From: Fistulifera solaris
Lineage: Eukaryota; Bacillariophyta; Bacillariophyceae; Naviculales; Stauroneidaceae
Direction: 5' to 3'
DNA length: 64,000 nucleotides
NCBI GenBank assembly: GCA_030295235.1
Contig: AP026133.1
Location: 248,001-312,000, forward strand
Part shown: positions 41,203 through 51,077 of the stretch, in pieces
Numbering within the stretch: the first letter of the stretch is position 1
Layout of the letters: every line of letters starts with the position of its first letter
Translations under genes and position numbers: made by a program
Notes under the pieces: model-generated
Database searches by the model: none
What the model saw: only the letters and a program-made list of their open reading frames with translations
What the model was told of the DNA's origin: nothing

Positions 41203-41770
41203 CTAATTCAGAGCATAACCACTCAAAAGAGCACAAAGAAAGCCGCCAATCCACCAAAGACGGCGAGATTCTTTTGCTGCGACGACCAGGCGTTCGTTCC
41301 GAATCCGTATCCTTGATTGACTGCAAAACCCGGAATTTCTTCCACCTGCTCTTCGAAGGAATCTTTCGAGGCCCGACATACGGGACAACGCCAATTGCTG
41401 GGCAAATCCGCAAACGGGGTGCCCGGCTGTACCATCCCACCAATCATCATGACATCGCCCTTGGTTTCATCGTAAACCCAATCGCAGTTTTTGCAAGTAC
41501 TCTTGCCGAGACTCTTTTCATGAAAACTTCTTGTTCGCGAAGTTCTTGAGCGCGACGCATCTTTTCGAGTTGTTTCTGCGTTTCGGCGTCCATGGTAGCG
41601 GATGTCATGGGGTCCGACGACGACCGATCTTCCGAGGTCGGCTCGCTGCTCATGAATCGAAGCGTCTTGGGTGTCGCAAATGCCCGAGGCTGTGTCGAAA
41701 ATCCCTCACAGGCAGCCATCAATAGGACAGTAACTGTGAATGTCTGTAGGAGCAGTGACTTTGACGACAT
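41203..41770 (-). CDS. Plastid membrane-anchored rubredoxin (RBD1/ENH1-like)
   Basis: ATG 41770 to TAG 41203-41205, about 189 residues with two breaks. The N-terminus is a bipartite plastid leader: signal peptide TFTVTVLLMAACEG followed by FSTQPRAFATPK. A helical region (QKQLEKMRRAQELREQEVF) precedes the rubredoxin domain: CKNCDWVYDETKGD, GTPFADLPSNWRCPVCRASK, giving the two CxxC iron ligand pairs. A C-terminal transmembrane anchor (LAVFGGLAAFFVLF) ends the protein. Relatives RBD1/ENH1 are thylakoid proteins needed for photosystem II assembly or redox protection; the role here follows by homology. Breaks: T4 41515-41518 (one more needed) just before the CxxC, and A4 41225-41228 (one more needed) at the very C-terminus. 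Confidence 0.87.
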
Positions 41771-42280
41771 GTTGATGTTGTTGTATCAAGGGTGTTCGAA
41801 GATGATTGTTGTACTATTTTTATTATTTTGTCGAGGAATGAAGTTGATTGGGATGTGACTTTGCTGATGAACGTCTGCTTCAATGTCACCTTCAGATAGA
41901 CACGATACCAGATAGGTTGATGATTCAACCGGGCTGATTCGATAACTGTAACGACACAATAGGAGATGCGAGATGCGAATGATGATTCATTCAATCATCT
42001 AATCTTTTTGCAGTGCCTTGTGAACTGATGTCATCGCGGTCGCAGCAGGCTTGGTTGACGCAATACGATATGACTCAGCATCACACTCTTACCGGTACTA
42101 AATAGGACTCCGTGACCCAAAACGTGACTGACTTTCGACACATAAAAGAAAAAAATCTCTGGTGATTGAAATGAATAACGAACTTGATATCGCTCATAAT
42201 ATTCTTTCAATTTGAACTTCGAAAGAAAGATACCAAGCATATAAGAATCATTAGTGCTTCATCATGATATTAAACGCACT
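41771..42280. other. Divergent intergenic region
   Basis: 510 bp between the divergent rubredoxin and 2H phosphoesterase genes. Contains TTACCGGTAC at about 42089. No gene seen. Confidence 0.4.
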
Positions 42281-43099
42281 ATGAAGGTTTCGGGTTGGCC
42301 ATTTTTTCTTTCCGGATTTTCGTCCGCGTCGCCCTCATCAGTGCGTCGTTTTGACCCCATCGCACCACTACGTAACAACTATCAAACATCGCTACCTAGC
42401 ATGGCAAACGATCACTTAACATACGTCAACACGCCACGCCGCATAAATCGACCGGGAATGAACTCGTACCTCAAAATCTTGTTCGAAAACGACGACACAA
42501 TGAGCCGACTGCACTCGATTACTGCCAATTTACGAAAAGAAATACCGAAACTTCGCATCCGATCGCTACAATCGCTTCATATGACATTCTTCTTTGGCGG
42601 TGAGATCCTGTGCAATGAACTTTCGATAGAAGAATTGCACCATTGGCATACGCAGGTTCAAACTCGCTTCGCGGCGTCGCATTTTTTAGCACATCATCAT
42701 CATCATCATTCACTGCGCATGATATGCAACCAGACTTTTGGTTTCAATTCGCCAAGTTGCGAACATTCCCTCCTCATCGCAACAATCTGATTGTGGCCGA
42801 ATTCGAGGCTTCACCGGCCTGGCATGTGCTTTACAATGATCTCCAAAAACATTGCGAGAGATGATTCTTCTCCAGGCCTGCAGGAATTGGCAACCACACA
42901 GCCATGGATCCCTCACGTCACCTTGGCCAACCTTCCGCGGCCTACACAAACACTCAACAGACTGTTGGAGGACGCGTCGAACGAATTCCCCAAGAATGAG
43001 AGAATTTTTGCCTCGGGAATTGGTATGGGTGGTCCGGTACCGCGGCAAGATGAATTGAATTGGAGTTTCATATACGGCGGTTCTGGATCCACCTCTTGA
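42281..43099 (+). CDS. 2H phosphoesterase (LigT / 2'-5' RNA ligase-like)
   Basis: ATG 42281 (MKVSGWPFFLSGF) to the stop at 43097-43099, about 272 residues with two breaks. Both signature HxT motifs are present: HMT in LQSLHMTFFFGGE and HVT in PWIPHVTLANLPRP, about 115 residues apart. These are the paired catalytic His of the 2H superfamily, which opens or closes 2',3'-cyclic phosphate ends or cyclic-phosphodiester substrates, for example in tRNA repair. The short hydrophobic N-terminus could be a weak leader. Breaks: T6 42682-42687 (one more needed), beside a CAT repeat, and A5 42845-42849 (one fewer). Confidence 0.78.
42690..42709 (+). repeat. CAT trinucleotide repeat inside 2H phosphoesterase gene
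   Basis: Six CAT units. Read in the upstream frame they give His; in the downstream frame, which I favour, they give Ser. Confidence 0.8.
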
Positions 43100-44241
43100 A
43101 CACAAAATTGAATTACTCCTTGGAAAGGTTTCGTATCTGAGCCAGCAGATGTTTATGTCGACACGCCAAGGTTAGGAAAACTTCAGACTCCTAAGCTGAG
43201 AATCTGATTCCAGCCAAGACGGTTTAAAAACTTGACCTGCCTGGCCCCTAACCTTGAATTGAACATTTAACTCTAGCCATTGTTCGTTAGACTGTAGCCA
43301 GATATCCTAATCGTAGTTATCAATAACCTTAGGCCCTAGGTAGAGTACCAGTAAAGATTAGATATCCTCAAGTCCTCTAGTTTTCTAGCCCTCTAGTTGC
43401 CCTAGAGAGTATAGTGAAATTAGTACCCTTAATTTTGGTTAAAAGGTGAAATCGTACCAAGTACCTGGTACCAGGGTATTCGGTATACAAAGTACTGCGG
43501 TAGCTGAATCACTGGCACTTTCGGATTTTCCACTGAGTAACAGCAGGATTTCCTCTGTTGGAGCCGGTCTTCCTACCTTCCTACATGACTAAATACTGGT
43601 CGTGGTAAGTGTTTCGTATACAAAGTACTGTAGAAAGCAGAGGGATGACGCTGGACGAAGAACAGATGAGAAGTTCAGTCTTGCGTGTTCGCATTAGCCA
43701 GTTCGTGCCCTGCTAACAGTACAAGGGATACTGTCCACAATGTCCCTTTTCTATTAAGCCCATAAGCCCATACCTTGAAATGTGTTTCGATAGGAATTGC
43801 TTTTGGGCCGTTTCCTATATAAGCCGTCGTGCTTTACTGGAAAGTTGCAATCGTTTCAACCTTCTACCTGAAACTATATTATTATCTATTGCTGGCCGGA
43901 TGCGGTCATACCTGATACTTATTCACTCATAGACAGGAAAACCTATTTCTGATGCGATTGTACTCCATGTCTGCTGGCGGCTGGCTCGCGCTCTTACAAA
44001 AAAGTATGTTCTATGCTCGGTGCGGTGGGTTTGCGTTTTTCGTGTGCATGGATCGTGGCATAAATTTTTCCTTGCGAACACACGACGAGGAGTCGGCCCG
44101 TTCCTCCTGACCTCATCTTAAGCAGCCAACAAGACCCATCGAAAGCAATCATTTATATTTCAGGAACGCACCTATTCTAAACGTTTTCTCGATTAATAAA
44201 CTTTCCAACTCACAATTAATCAATCATAAAGTAAGGCCGCA
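43100..44241. other. Noncoding stretch with short direct repeat
   Basis: 1.1 kb without a supportable gene; no open frame of note. TATACAAAGTACTG occurs twice, at about 43491 and 43618, roughly 130 bp apart. Several CTAG-rich and GGTACC-like strings lie in 43330-43480. A TATATAAG-like element (CTATATAAGCC, about 43815) is near 43.8 kb, about 430 bp before the next ATG. Confidence 0.5.
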
Positions 44242-45002
44242 ATGGGAAGCGACGCACCCCCTGTTTCACAATCACCGTCGGCACGTCGCAACTTGCGTGA
44301 ATTGTTTCGACGAGAACTTTCTGGGAAATCATGGAATCGAAGTGGACGAACCATCAGTACACTTTCGTCTCACAGCAGTCACGACGATAAGCAGAAATGT
44401 CAAAATAATGTGTCCTTCGCGGACGAGGCCGTCGAAGGCATGGAAGTAAGCGTTCGATTCATTGAAACGTGCAGAATTCACACCGAACCTTTGTCCGAAG
44501 AAGAGCGCAATTTATATTTTTATACGGTAAGAATTGTCTGACAGTGATTTGCAAACACGTCAAGTTCGAGTTCAGTCCCTCACAGATTCGTCGTTTGTGC
44601 TTTATTTATCATTTACAGTCCAGCGACGTGCAAGCCTTTCAAAAAGATAGCGCATTGACTGCCTTGATGTACATCAAACGACGAGAAGCAAATATCGCAT
44701 GGGAAGAAAACGAATACAGCATCCGAGGACTCGAGGAAATGATCCAAAAAGCATCCATGAAAGCCGGGGAAAAATGCAAACGAGAACGACATTGCGCAAA
44801 AGTGCTGGCCGAACAGGAAAGGTTACGAACACAGAATCTGTTATCCCCAGAGCGATTACGAGGAGCGTCATCGAGTAGTTCCAAAGCCGACCGGGCAGCT
44901 GCTATTATTAAAGCCGAACACGATGCCGTATTTTGTGGGTACAAGACCGATCGACGGGCTAAGTTAGTTCGACAATTCTCTTCGATTCGTTCGACATCTT
45001 AA
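44242..45002 (+). CDS. Diatom-family protein with V-x-F and RGLEEM motifs
   Basis: Exons 44242-44526 and 44619-45002, intron 92 bp (GTAAGA to TTTACAG); 222 residues, intact. A Ser/Arg-rich N-terminus is followed by NVSFADEAVEGMEVSVRFIE, EEERNLYFYT, SSDVQAFQKDS, and EYSIRGLEEMIQKAS, then a long charged coiled-coil-like helix rich in Lys and Glu, and a Ser-rich tail. The order V-x-F, Tyr plus acidic, RGLE recurs in the gene at 56091-56714 and, from memory, in many unnamed diatom proteins. No enzyme signature. Function unknown; a role as a small signalling or scaffold protein is speculation. Confidence 0.75.
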
Positions 45003-45092
45003 AATTAAAGTCTAGCAACCATTTTTGCTAAATTATTCCTTGCAACTAATTCGCAAACATGTTTTTTCTCTAATCTTTATTCACTATTCATG

Positions 45093-46105
45093 CTACTTTT
45101 GTTCACTATTGTCTCCCTGATCACTTCCTTCATCACCGCTGCTACTTCCTCCTCCACTGCCTACCATGAATCCCAAACCGCCCCCGGCCGAAACTCGACG
45201 AGCAATTTCACTAATCATCCTCTGCGGGGGCTGTCCTTGGAGCCATACGGTACCCGGACCTTTGAGTGTCGTGATGAAAAGCCCTTCCCCACCCGCAAAT
45301 ACATTGGCGAATCCTTTTACCATTTGAACATCTAAGGGAAAAAGTAATGATAATCATTTTATTCGTCAGTTAAATGCAACTAAAGACAAACAAGTACACC
45401 GAAGAAACAAAGAAACTCACCATAATCGATTTGACTCGTGAAGGCAACCAAACAACCGGACGAAATCCGGAGTTCTTCACCGGCCCGTAGATCCCTCCGT
45501 ATTAAAGTACCTCCCGCTTTGAGAAAAACATCACCTTCCCCCGTTAGAGCTTGCAAGATAAATCCTTCACCACCAAAGAAACCTGAAGTAAATGATTTCG
45601 TAAATTCCATTTGCACATCAATCGTATGTGATGCGCACAGAAGTGCACCTTTCTGACACACTAGTTTTCCTCCGTATTCGGGAACATTCAAGCGCAAAAT
45701 TTTCGAAGGAAAATCGGTCCCCAGTGCCACCCGTCCTACCGTATTTCCAGTGTACGTGTAATCGGAAATAAAGAAATTTTGACCCGTCATCATGCGACGA
45801 AATCCCGCCGAAAGGCCGCCACCGGTCGTCGTATTCATTTCGACACCTTCCGTCAAATACATCATGGCACCGGACTCGGCACGAAGGACTTGATTCGGTC
45901 GTAACTCAATTGTTACAATTTGACTTTCATTTCCTTCAATTTTGGCCGCCAAATCAAAGTCAATCGGTTCCCCGACGACTCCATCGACACTCGTAAGTGT
46001 GGGAGTTTGCGAAGCAAACGTGCGATGCGGATATCTCGCGATCGACACTGGTCCCCGCCTTGCGGCGGACGACGCAGCGCGTAGAACTGGAATAAGTGGC
46101 TTCAT
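45093..46105 (-). CDS. AIM24 family mitochondrial protein
   Basis: Exons 46105-45421 and 45331-45093, intron 89 bp (donor GTGAGT, acceptor CCCTTAG); 307 residues, intact. The start at 46105 (MKPLIPVLRAASSAARRGP) gives an Arg/Ala-rich, acid-free mitochondrial presequence; the frame opens further upstream but with non-targeting residues. AIM24/DUF124 core: ELRPNQVLRAESGAMMYLTE, SDYTYTGNTVGRVALGTDF, GFFGGEGFILQALTGEGDVF and later GGEGLFITTLKGPGTVWLQ. In yeast Aim24 sits at the inner membrane and is tied to MICOS and cristae; bacterial homologues are uncharacterised. The tail is Gly/Ser-rich and acidic (GGSSSGDEGSDQGD), a diatom addition. Confidence 0.88.
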
Positions 46106-46890
46106 TGCGATGAGATACAGCAGTCTGTGGCGTAATGAAAATAGCAATCCGCAAAGAAACCTTCCTGATGTTTGTAGTTGTCTTGGTTGTCGTGCAACAC
46201 GCGATGTTGCTCGAAGTTTCGACGGTGCGAGGGTGGGAGTGAGTACCGCTACGATGATTAAGGTACGATGTTTCCATGATTGAATCCAGTCTTGGTGAAA
46301 AACGGCCAACACTCGCAGGGACTCTAGAAAGTCAGTTTGATGAAGAACAATACCTCGTGAGAAAACCCCGCAAAGAACTAAGGGATGCTGCAATGCATTT
46401 CTAAATCAGCAATAACTTTTAGTCCATAATTCTTTTGGCAGGAGCAATTGGACTTGAATACAAAACAGAGGTCGTCCATTCCAGATTCTTTTGACGTTTC
46501 TTCTTCCTTCTTTCCTACAATTTGGGAGCACGTAAAACAATGATGATCAGGATTCAAGAGAATTGTCGGTTCAAGTTGCAGTTCGATGACTTGCAAATAT
46601 AGCCTTTAACTCAGCCCAAAGTCAAATAGAATGAGAAAAGGCAAAAATGTGCTCTTCGCACTAAAGAAGAACCATGGTCATCGTCTCTTGACTCTTGACT
46701 GAAATCCTGTCTTGGCTTCGTTCAGACTACAGTTTGGGCCACATATTGAAAACGACGCGACGGCTCCAATTCATGAGTGACACTACTATTGTTTTCAATG
46801 GAAATTGACTACAAGGCAACGAAACAATCTGCAACAACTAATTAGATCGCTTTCTTTCTCAGAGTTAAAAGAAGTTGCTAGAAGCGCACA
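46106..46890. other. Divergent intergenic region
   Basis: 785 bp between the divergent AIM24 and NYN genes. It includes the unused upstream opening of the AIM24 frame (to 46393). No other domain, RNA gene or repeat seen. Confidence 0.4.
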
Positions 46891-48260
46891 ATGGCAAGGC
46901 CTCGTCTTGTGCACGAAGGTCTACCGATCGGTGTTTCACCAAGACAGGATGATCACGACGACACGATGATGACCGATATGCCCAATCATACGAGAAATAG
47001 AACTGTAAAGCCGGTCGCTTCGTCTTCTCTACTAAATGCGTTGGGCGGAAAAGCCTTGATGGCGAAACGTGGTACGAAGGCACATAATTCTCGCTTTGTG
47101 ATCGGAGCAGATCGTCAAATGAAGTCTGTTGTCAGTGATGCTCCTACGAGACTTGATCATGCATCGGAACCATCAACGATAACACAGAATCGTCATCAGC
47201 GGAGCAATTTGCAGTGTTCCTCTACTTCGCAACACGCAAGTCAATTCTTCATTGGTGATGATCATCATATGATGACGACAGATACACAGATGCTGTCGCC
47301 AGATCACTGTGATTACTCGAGCCGCCCTAGTCATTACCCCGTGCAGCATCATTCTTCAATCCACTTTTCTCGACAACAGCACCCAGATATTCATTTGTTA
47401 AACAAGAACGCTTGCAACTACTCCAGTACAAATCCACACGAGTTAAGCGGTCTTTCTACTTCCTATCCTCACAACAATCTACAAGGCCCCCAACATCCTG
47501 CAATCCAAAGCGCCACACGCAACGAACCACGACACGGACTCACATCGAAATTGGGAGGGACGAACGGCCTACCGAGCATATGGAGGGCGTGGAAGATCAC
47601 AGCATCAAACCACCGTTGGTGGTTTTGGATGGCGCCAATGTAGCACACGCCTACGGGAAAACACTTCATTCGCGATTGTCTTCCACCGAAGTACAACCGG
47701 ATGCTCGTGGCATCCTCGTAGCGTGTGAGTATTTTGCTCGCGCACACTTGCGCGTATTGGTCGTTTTGCCGGCTCACTGGTTTCAACGCAAGATTAATTC
47801 AGCTTCCTCTACCAGCAATGACACGTTATTGTTCCGAGTGATTGAAGAATTGGATTATCAAGGAATACTGGTTCCGTCTCCACCCAGTGATGATGATGAC
47901 GCTTATGCTTTAACGATTGCGCAGAGAGAGAACACACGAGCTGTCCAGAGTCGTCGACATGGTCCAGGATACGTGCTCTCGAATGATATGTTCCGTGATG
48001 CACAGAATCGAGATGCTAGTGGGAAGTTGAAGAGATGGCTGACTAAAGGTTTGTCCTCGTCTTCTTCCAGTCACGATGACTCCTCCTCCTTAGCAGCAGC
48101 TGCGAATGGATCACAAGAGACGGGGCCGGGTCGTATCTCATATACATTCTGTGATATGGGCCGGATGGATGATCACGGAGAACGAGAGCTAGACTTTATT
48201 CCCAATCCTCGACATCCTCTCATTGCTTGGATCGAAAGTCAACGCCTAACGTCGCTTTGA
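46891..48260 (+). CDS. NYN-domain (Zc3h12a-like) ribonuclease
   Basis: ATG 46891 (MARPRLVHEGLPIG) to the stop at 48258-48260, about 456 residues with one break. The first 230 residues are low complexity, rich in His, Ser, Asn and Gln. The C-terminal NYN/PIN domain shows PPLVVLDGANVAHAYGK (first metal-site Asp), HLRVLVVLPAHWFQRK, VPSPPSDDDDAYAL (acidic site), GYVLSNDMFRDAQN (SND-xx-RD) and ISYTFCDMGRMDDHG. This matches the Regnase/MCPIP1 nuclease fold that cleaves single-stranded RNA, but no CCCH zinc finger is seen. The disordered N-terminus may recruit targets; inference. The break lies between 47545 and 47560, probably the GGG at 47557-47559, where one more G would keep frame. Confidence 0.83.
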
Positions 48261-48361
48261 AAGTGTTTTTTAACTAATACTATCAGGTATTACGGAACTA
48301 GCTACTGCTTTATTGAAGGAACGAGATCAGAAAAAACTTTACGTTGCAATCTATACCGAAG

Positions 48362-49138
48362 TTAGCAATCAAAGCCATTTGGTGCCATGTTTCTACGAGA
48401 TACGGCGTAATATTCATCCGCGGGATATTCCTCATTGAATTCTTTTGAGGACTGAACTTTCACAAAAACAGATGCTGTGCGACTGTGCACCCTGCTAGGT
48501 AGGTATCCTGTGCACTTATCCCTGGCTGCTTCATCAAACGGGAAGGGGTTGTGGTAAATATCATCGAACATGGTTCCGAAACCCTCATCGTACCCAGATA
48601 AACTGATTTCGTGATCATCGTTATCATAAACTATGATTTGCCGCGGTATCTTGCTAGCGTGTTTCGACTGCAAGCGTCGTTTGATCGCCAGAATTTCGTG
48701 ACGCTCCTCGGAAGTGGTGGATGTCGATAAATCCTCTTGAATGTAGGCATCCACATCCACAGGTCCTGCATAGTCATCGCGACTTCGGACGAGTTCATGA
48801 GCATTCAGCCGATTGTGATCATCTTCTGTACGCGAATACTGATAGCTCCTTTCTTCGTCGACTACGTTTGGAAGTGGACAGAAGAGAGGCTGAATGATTA
48901 TTTCATCAACAGGTCCAGGGATCTTTGCCTCCGATCTTTGACTGCTCAAATCGGCACGACATTTTTCATTGGTGCTAGGTGTATGATTGCCGGGAAGCAA
49001 AGTTTGTTTGGAAGCTGAACCAAAGGTTCCGCACGAGACGGACTCTTCTACAGTGGATGCCGCCGAAGCTGTGGAGACGACATCTTTCCCTCGGCGCTTA
49101 TTGATAGACTTCCAGAGGCCCAGTCGAGTATTGGGCAT
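48362..49138 (-). CDS. Unrecognised acidic protein
   Basis: 258 residues, intact, from ATG 49138 (MPNTRLGLWKSINKRRGKD). The basic N-terminal 18 residues are followed by a Ser-rich acidic middle. A more ordered-looking C-terminal part has HEILAIKRRLQSKHASKIPR, QIIVYDNDDHEISLSGYDEG, FDDIYHNPFPFDE and SRTASVFVKVQSSKEFNEEY. There is no transmembrane segment and no known catalytic motif. The basic amphipathic start could be a membrane or nuclear signal; I cannot tell. It converges on the NYN gene, about 100 bp between stops. Confidence 0.6.
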   Translation of the reverse strand: MPNTRLGLWKSINKRRGKDVVSTASAASTVEESVSCGTFGSASKQTLLPGNHTPSTNEKCRADLSSQRSEAKIPGPVDEIIIQPLFCPLPNVVDEERSYQYSRTEDDHNRLNAHELVRSRDDYAGPVDVDAYIQEDLSTSTTSEERHEILAIKRRLQSKHASKIPRQIIVYDNDDHEISLSGYDEGFGTMFDDIYHNPFPFDEAARDKCTGYLPSRVHSRTASVFVKVQSSKEFNEEYPADEYYAVSRRNMAPNGFDC

Positions 49139-50075
49139 TCTTTACTGATTGTGATTTCAATGATGAATCTGTTGCTTCAATCGTAGAGAAGTGTGTCTTT
49201 GGTTGGAAGGAATGCATGTTGGCTCGTTGCTGTTGTCCTAGTTGATGATATTTCCGTGTTGATTTTTTCGTCCTTTTTCAGCGAAAGAGTGAAGAAAATT
49301 CAGGGAGTTCGCACAAAAACCCACAAGTATCTAACTCAACTGTCGCGGCGAACGGAAAATTCGGAAGCTTCCGACCGATGTCAGCTAACCCACGACTGGT
49401 CAACAGTACACTAATTGAGACAGAAGCAATCCCGGTTATGGCGAACGACTATCAAACGCGGACTGTACAATAATGTTTTGTCGAGAGTAAGGGAATGAGT
49501 GGCCGAATTTTAAGCCACTTCACCTAGGGCGATAAAAAAAATTTATTCCCATTGCGTGATAAGGTCATTCGCTCTTATCGAATGCGTTGCCGACATGGCT
49601 CCGCATTACATCTTGAAAACGGGTGAGCGAACGATGCCAGCAAAAGCGAGAGCTAGACGAACCATTGTTTCAAACGAAAGAACTCTACCACGAACCTAGC
49701 AGGTGCTCCTACTACCGGGCTGTGCGATGCATGCAAGTTAGTCCCATAGATGCGACGCTGCATGCTGTTCACACTTTCAAGATCATGCGGATACCTGCTC
49801 TAGAGCCATGAAGTCTTGGTGTGATCTTCGCAAGGAACAAGAAAAGACGATGAACTTTTACACGAAAAAGATTTTCGAAGGTCTCTAAAGGTAAACGCTT
49901 GGTTATTTCTGCAGGAAAAGTCGAAGAACATCGCACGACGACGATCGGGCAACTCGGTTGCTGTGAGATTAGTCTAGTTTTTATCATACTGATCATACCT
50001 GGTATACCACATCTTAACGAAAAGTCAAAGCGATCTTTGACGCATAAACCAAATTCCTTTTTGCTTCTTACATCG
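49139..50075. other. Intergenic region, no gene seen
   Basis: About 940 bp between the unknown at 48362 and the DUF4442 gene's 3' end. Short open frames (49193-49414, 49623-49811, 49769-50149) show no domain. Confidence 0.4.
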
Positions 50076-50655
50076 TCACAACCGAGACCTTCTTGAAGGA
50101 AGTAGATCATCTGTACCATTAAATCTTTTCTGCAATTCATTTCGCGCATGCCGTTTCAGTCGCATGTAAATTGTCTTTTCCACTGACGTCACCACTCGAC
50201 CCTCCTCGTCCACGATCTCAACGGTGAAGGTTTCGTGGTGTTTGTCACCGGTGGACGTTTTCTCACGGATACGATTCAGTATAGTGTCATCCAATTGGAA
50301 ATCGGCGGTGACGGTTCCTTTCGCCATGGCTATGAATTGGATCTGGGTAGCGGCATCAATCACTTGGTAACGATGGCCCAAAAGCTTGGTCAGCATGAGT
50401 GCATAAAAGGGTCACTCATGCTGGCCAAACTTCCTCCAAAGTGCGAACCAAACACGTTTGTGTTGTAAAATGTCGAGTGCATTTGGACCTGAACACGCCG
50501 AAAGTCGTTTGCTACCTTGGTCACCCATATCCCTGTTCCCCAATAAGGTGGATACCACGACATGGTCCATCGAAAGATCGTCGGACTTTTGAAAATGAAT
50601 TGCATTAGGAAAGAATGTTCCGAAAGTGCAATCTCGGCGACTGTCAACTTTCTGC
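50076..50655 (-). CDS. DUF4442 (thioesterase-like, hotdog) protein, 5' exon unresolved
   Basis: The body runs from about 50655 down to the stop at 50076, roughly 190 residues, with one break. Family features: YPPYWGTGIWVTKVANDFR, QVQMHSTFYNTNVFGSHFGG, SLASMSDPFMH, then KLLGHRYQVIDAATQIQF and ETFTVEIVDEEGRVVTSVEK. DUF4442 proteins have the hotdog fold of acyl-CoA thioesterases; the FGGSL-xx-DP stretch is diagnostic. The frame opens only at a TTG, but the preceding TTTCTGATTGCAG is a good splice acceptor (ending about 50656), so a short first exon probably lies upstream, perhaps near 50770-50790. The break near 50393-50396 changes frame between DPFMH and LTKLLGH. The substrate is unknown. Confidence 0.7.
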
Positions 50656-51077
50656 AATCAGAAATTTATGATTAGGAAATCAACGAGCGGAGTGCAAAAC
50701 ACCTCGAGACCGGAGGCATTCTCGATTCTTAGCGGCTTTTCAACGTGGACAAATTACAACGCTTACTTGATTTCATTTGCACCATCCGCATTCGATGCAA
50801 ATGGGCACTTGAAACGTGCAAGAACAATCAAGAAGCATCGAGAAAGCTTTCATGAGTACCGGTAGGAGACGATATGAATTGTACTCCGTACAGTACCAGG
50901 CAACCTTCGTACGAAGTATTCTAAAGCTCTTGGAGCCTAGAACGACAATTGTCTTATCTATTTAACACGAGCGCTTTTAGGAGAAGAATGAGTGTGATAA
51001 CTACGAATGTAGCATTATTTTTTAACTTGGGTGAAAACGAAGAATCAAAGTCTATATCGTCAGTCCCACTGACTTAT
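50656..51077. other. Spacer holding probable 5' exon of DUF4442 gene
   Basis: 422 bp. An ATG followed by a CAAGTAAGC donor-like site on the minus strand near 50770-50790 could be the missing first exon, but its phase does not match the acceptor, so it is not called. GTAC-rich strings occur at 50880-50915. Confidence 0.35.

Noticed and set aside
49769-50149. Minus-strand frame downstream of the DUF4442 gene
   Set aside because: It overlaps the DUF4442 stop in another frame and has no recognisable domain.
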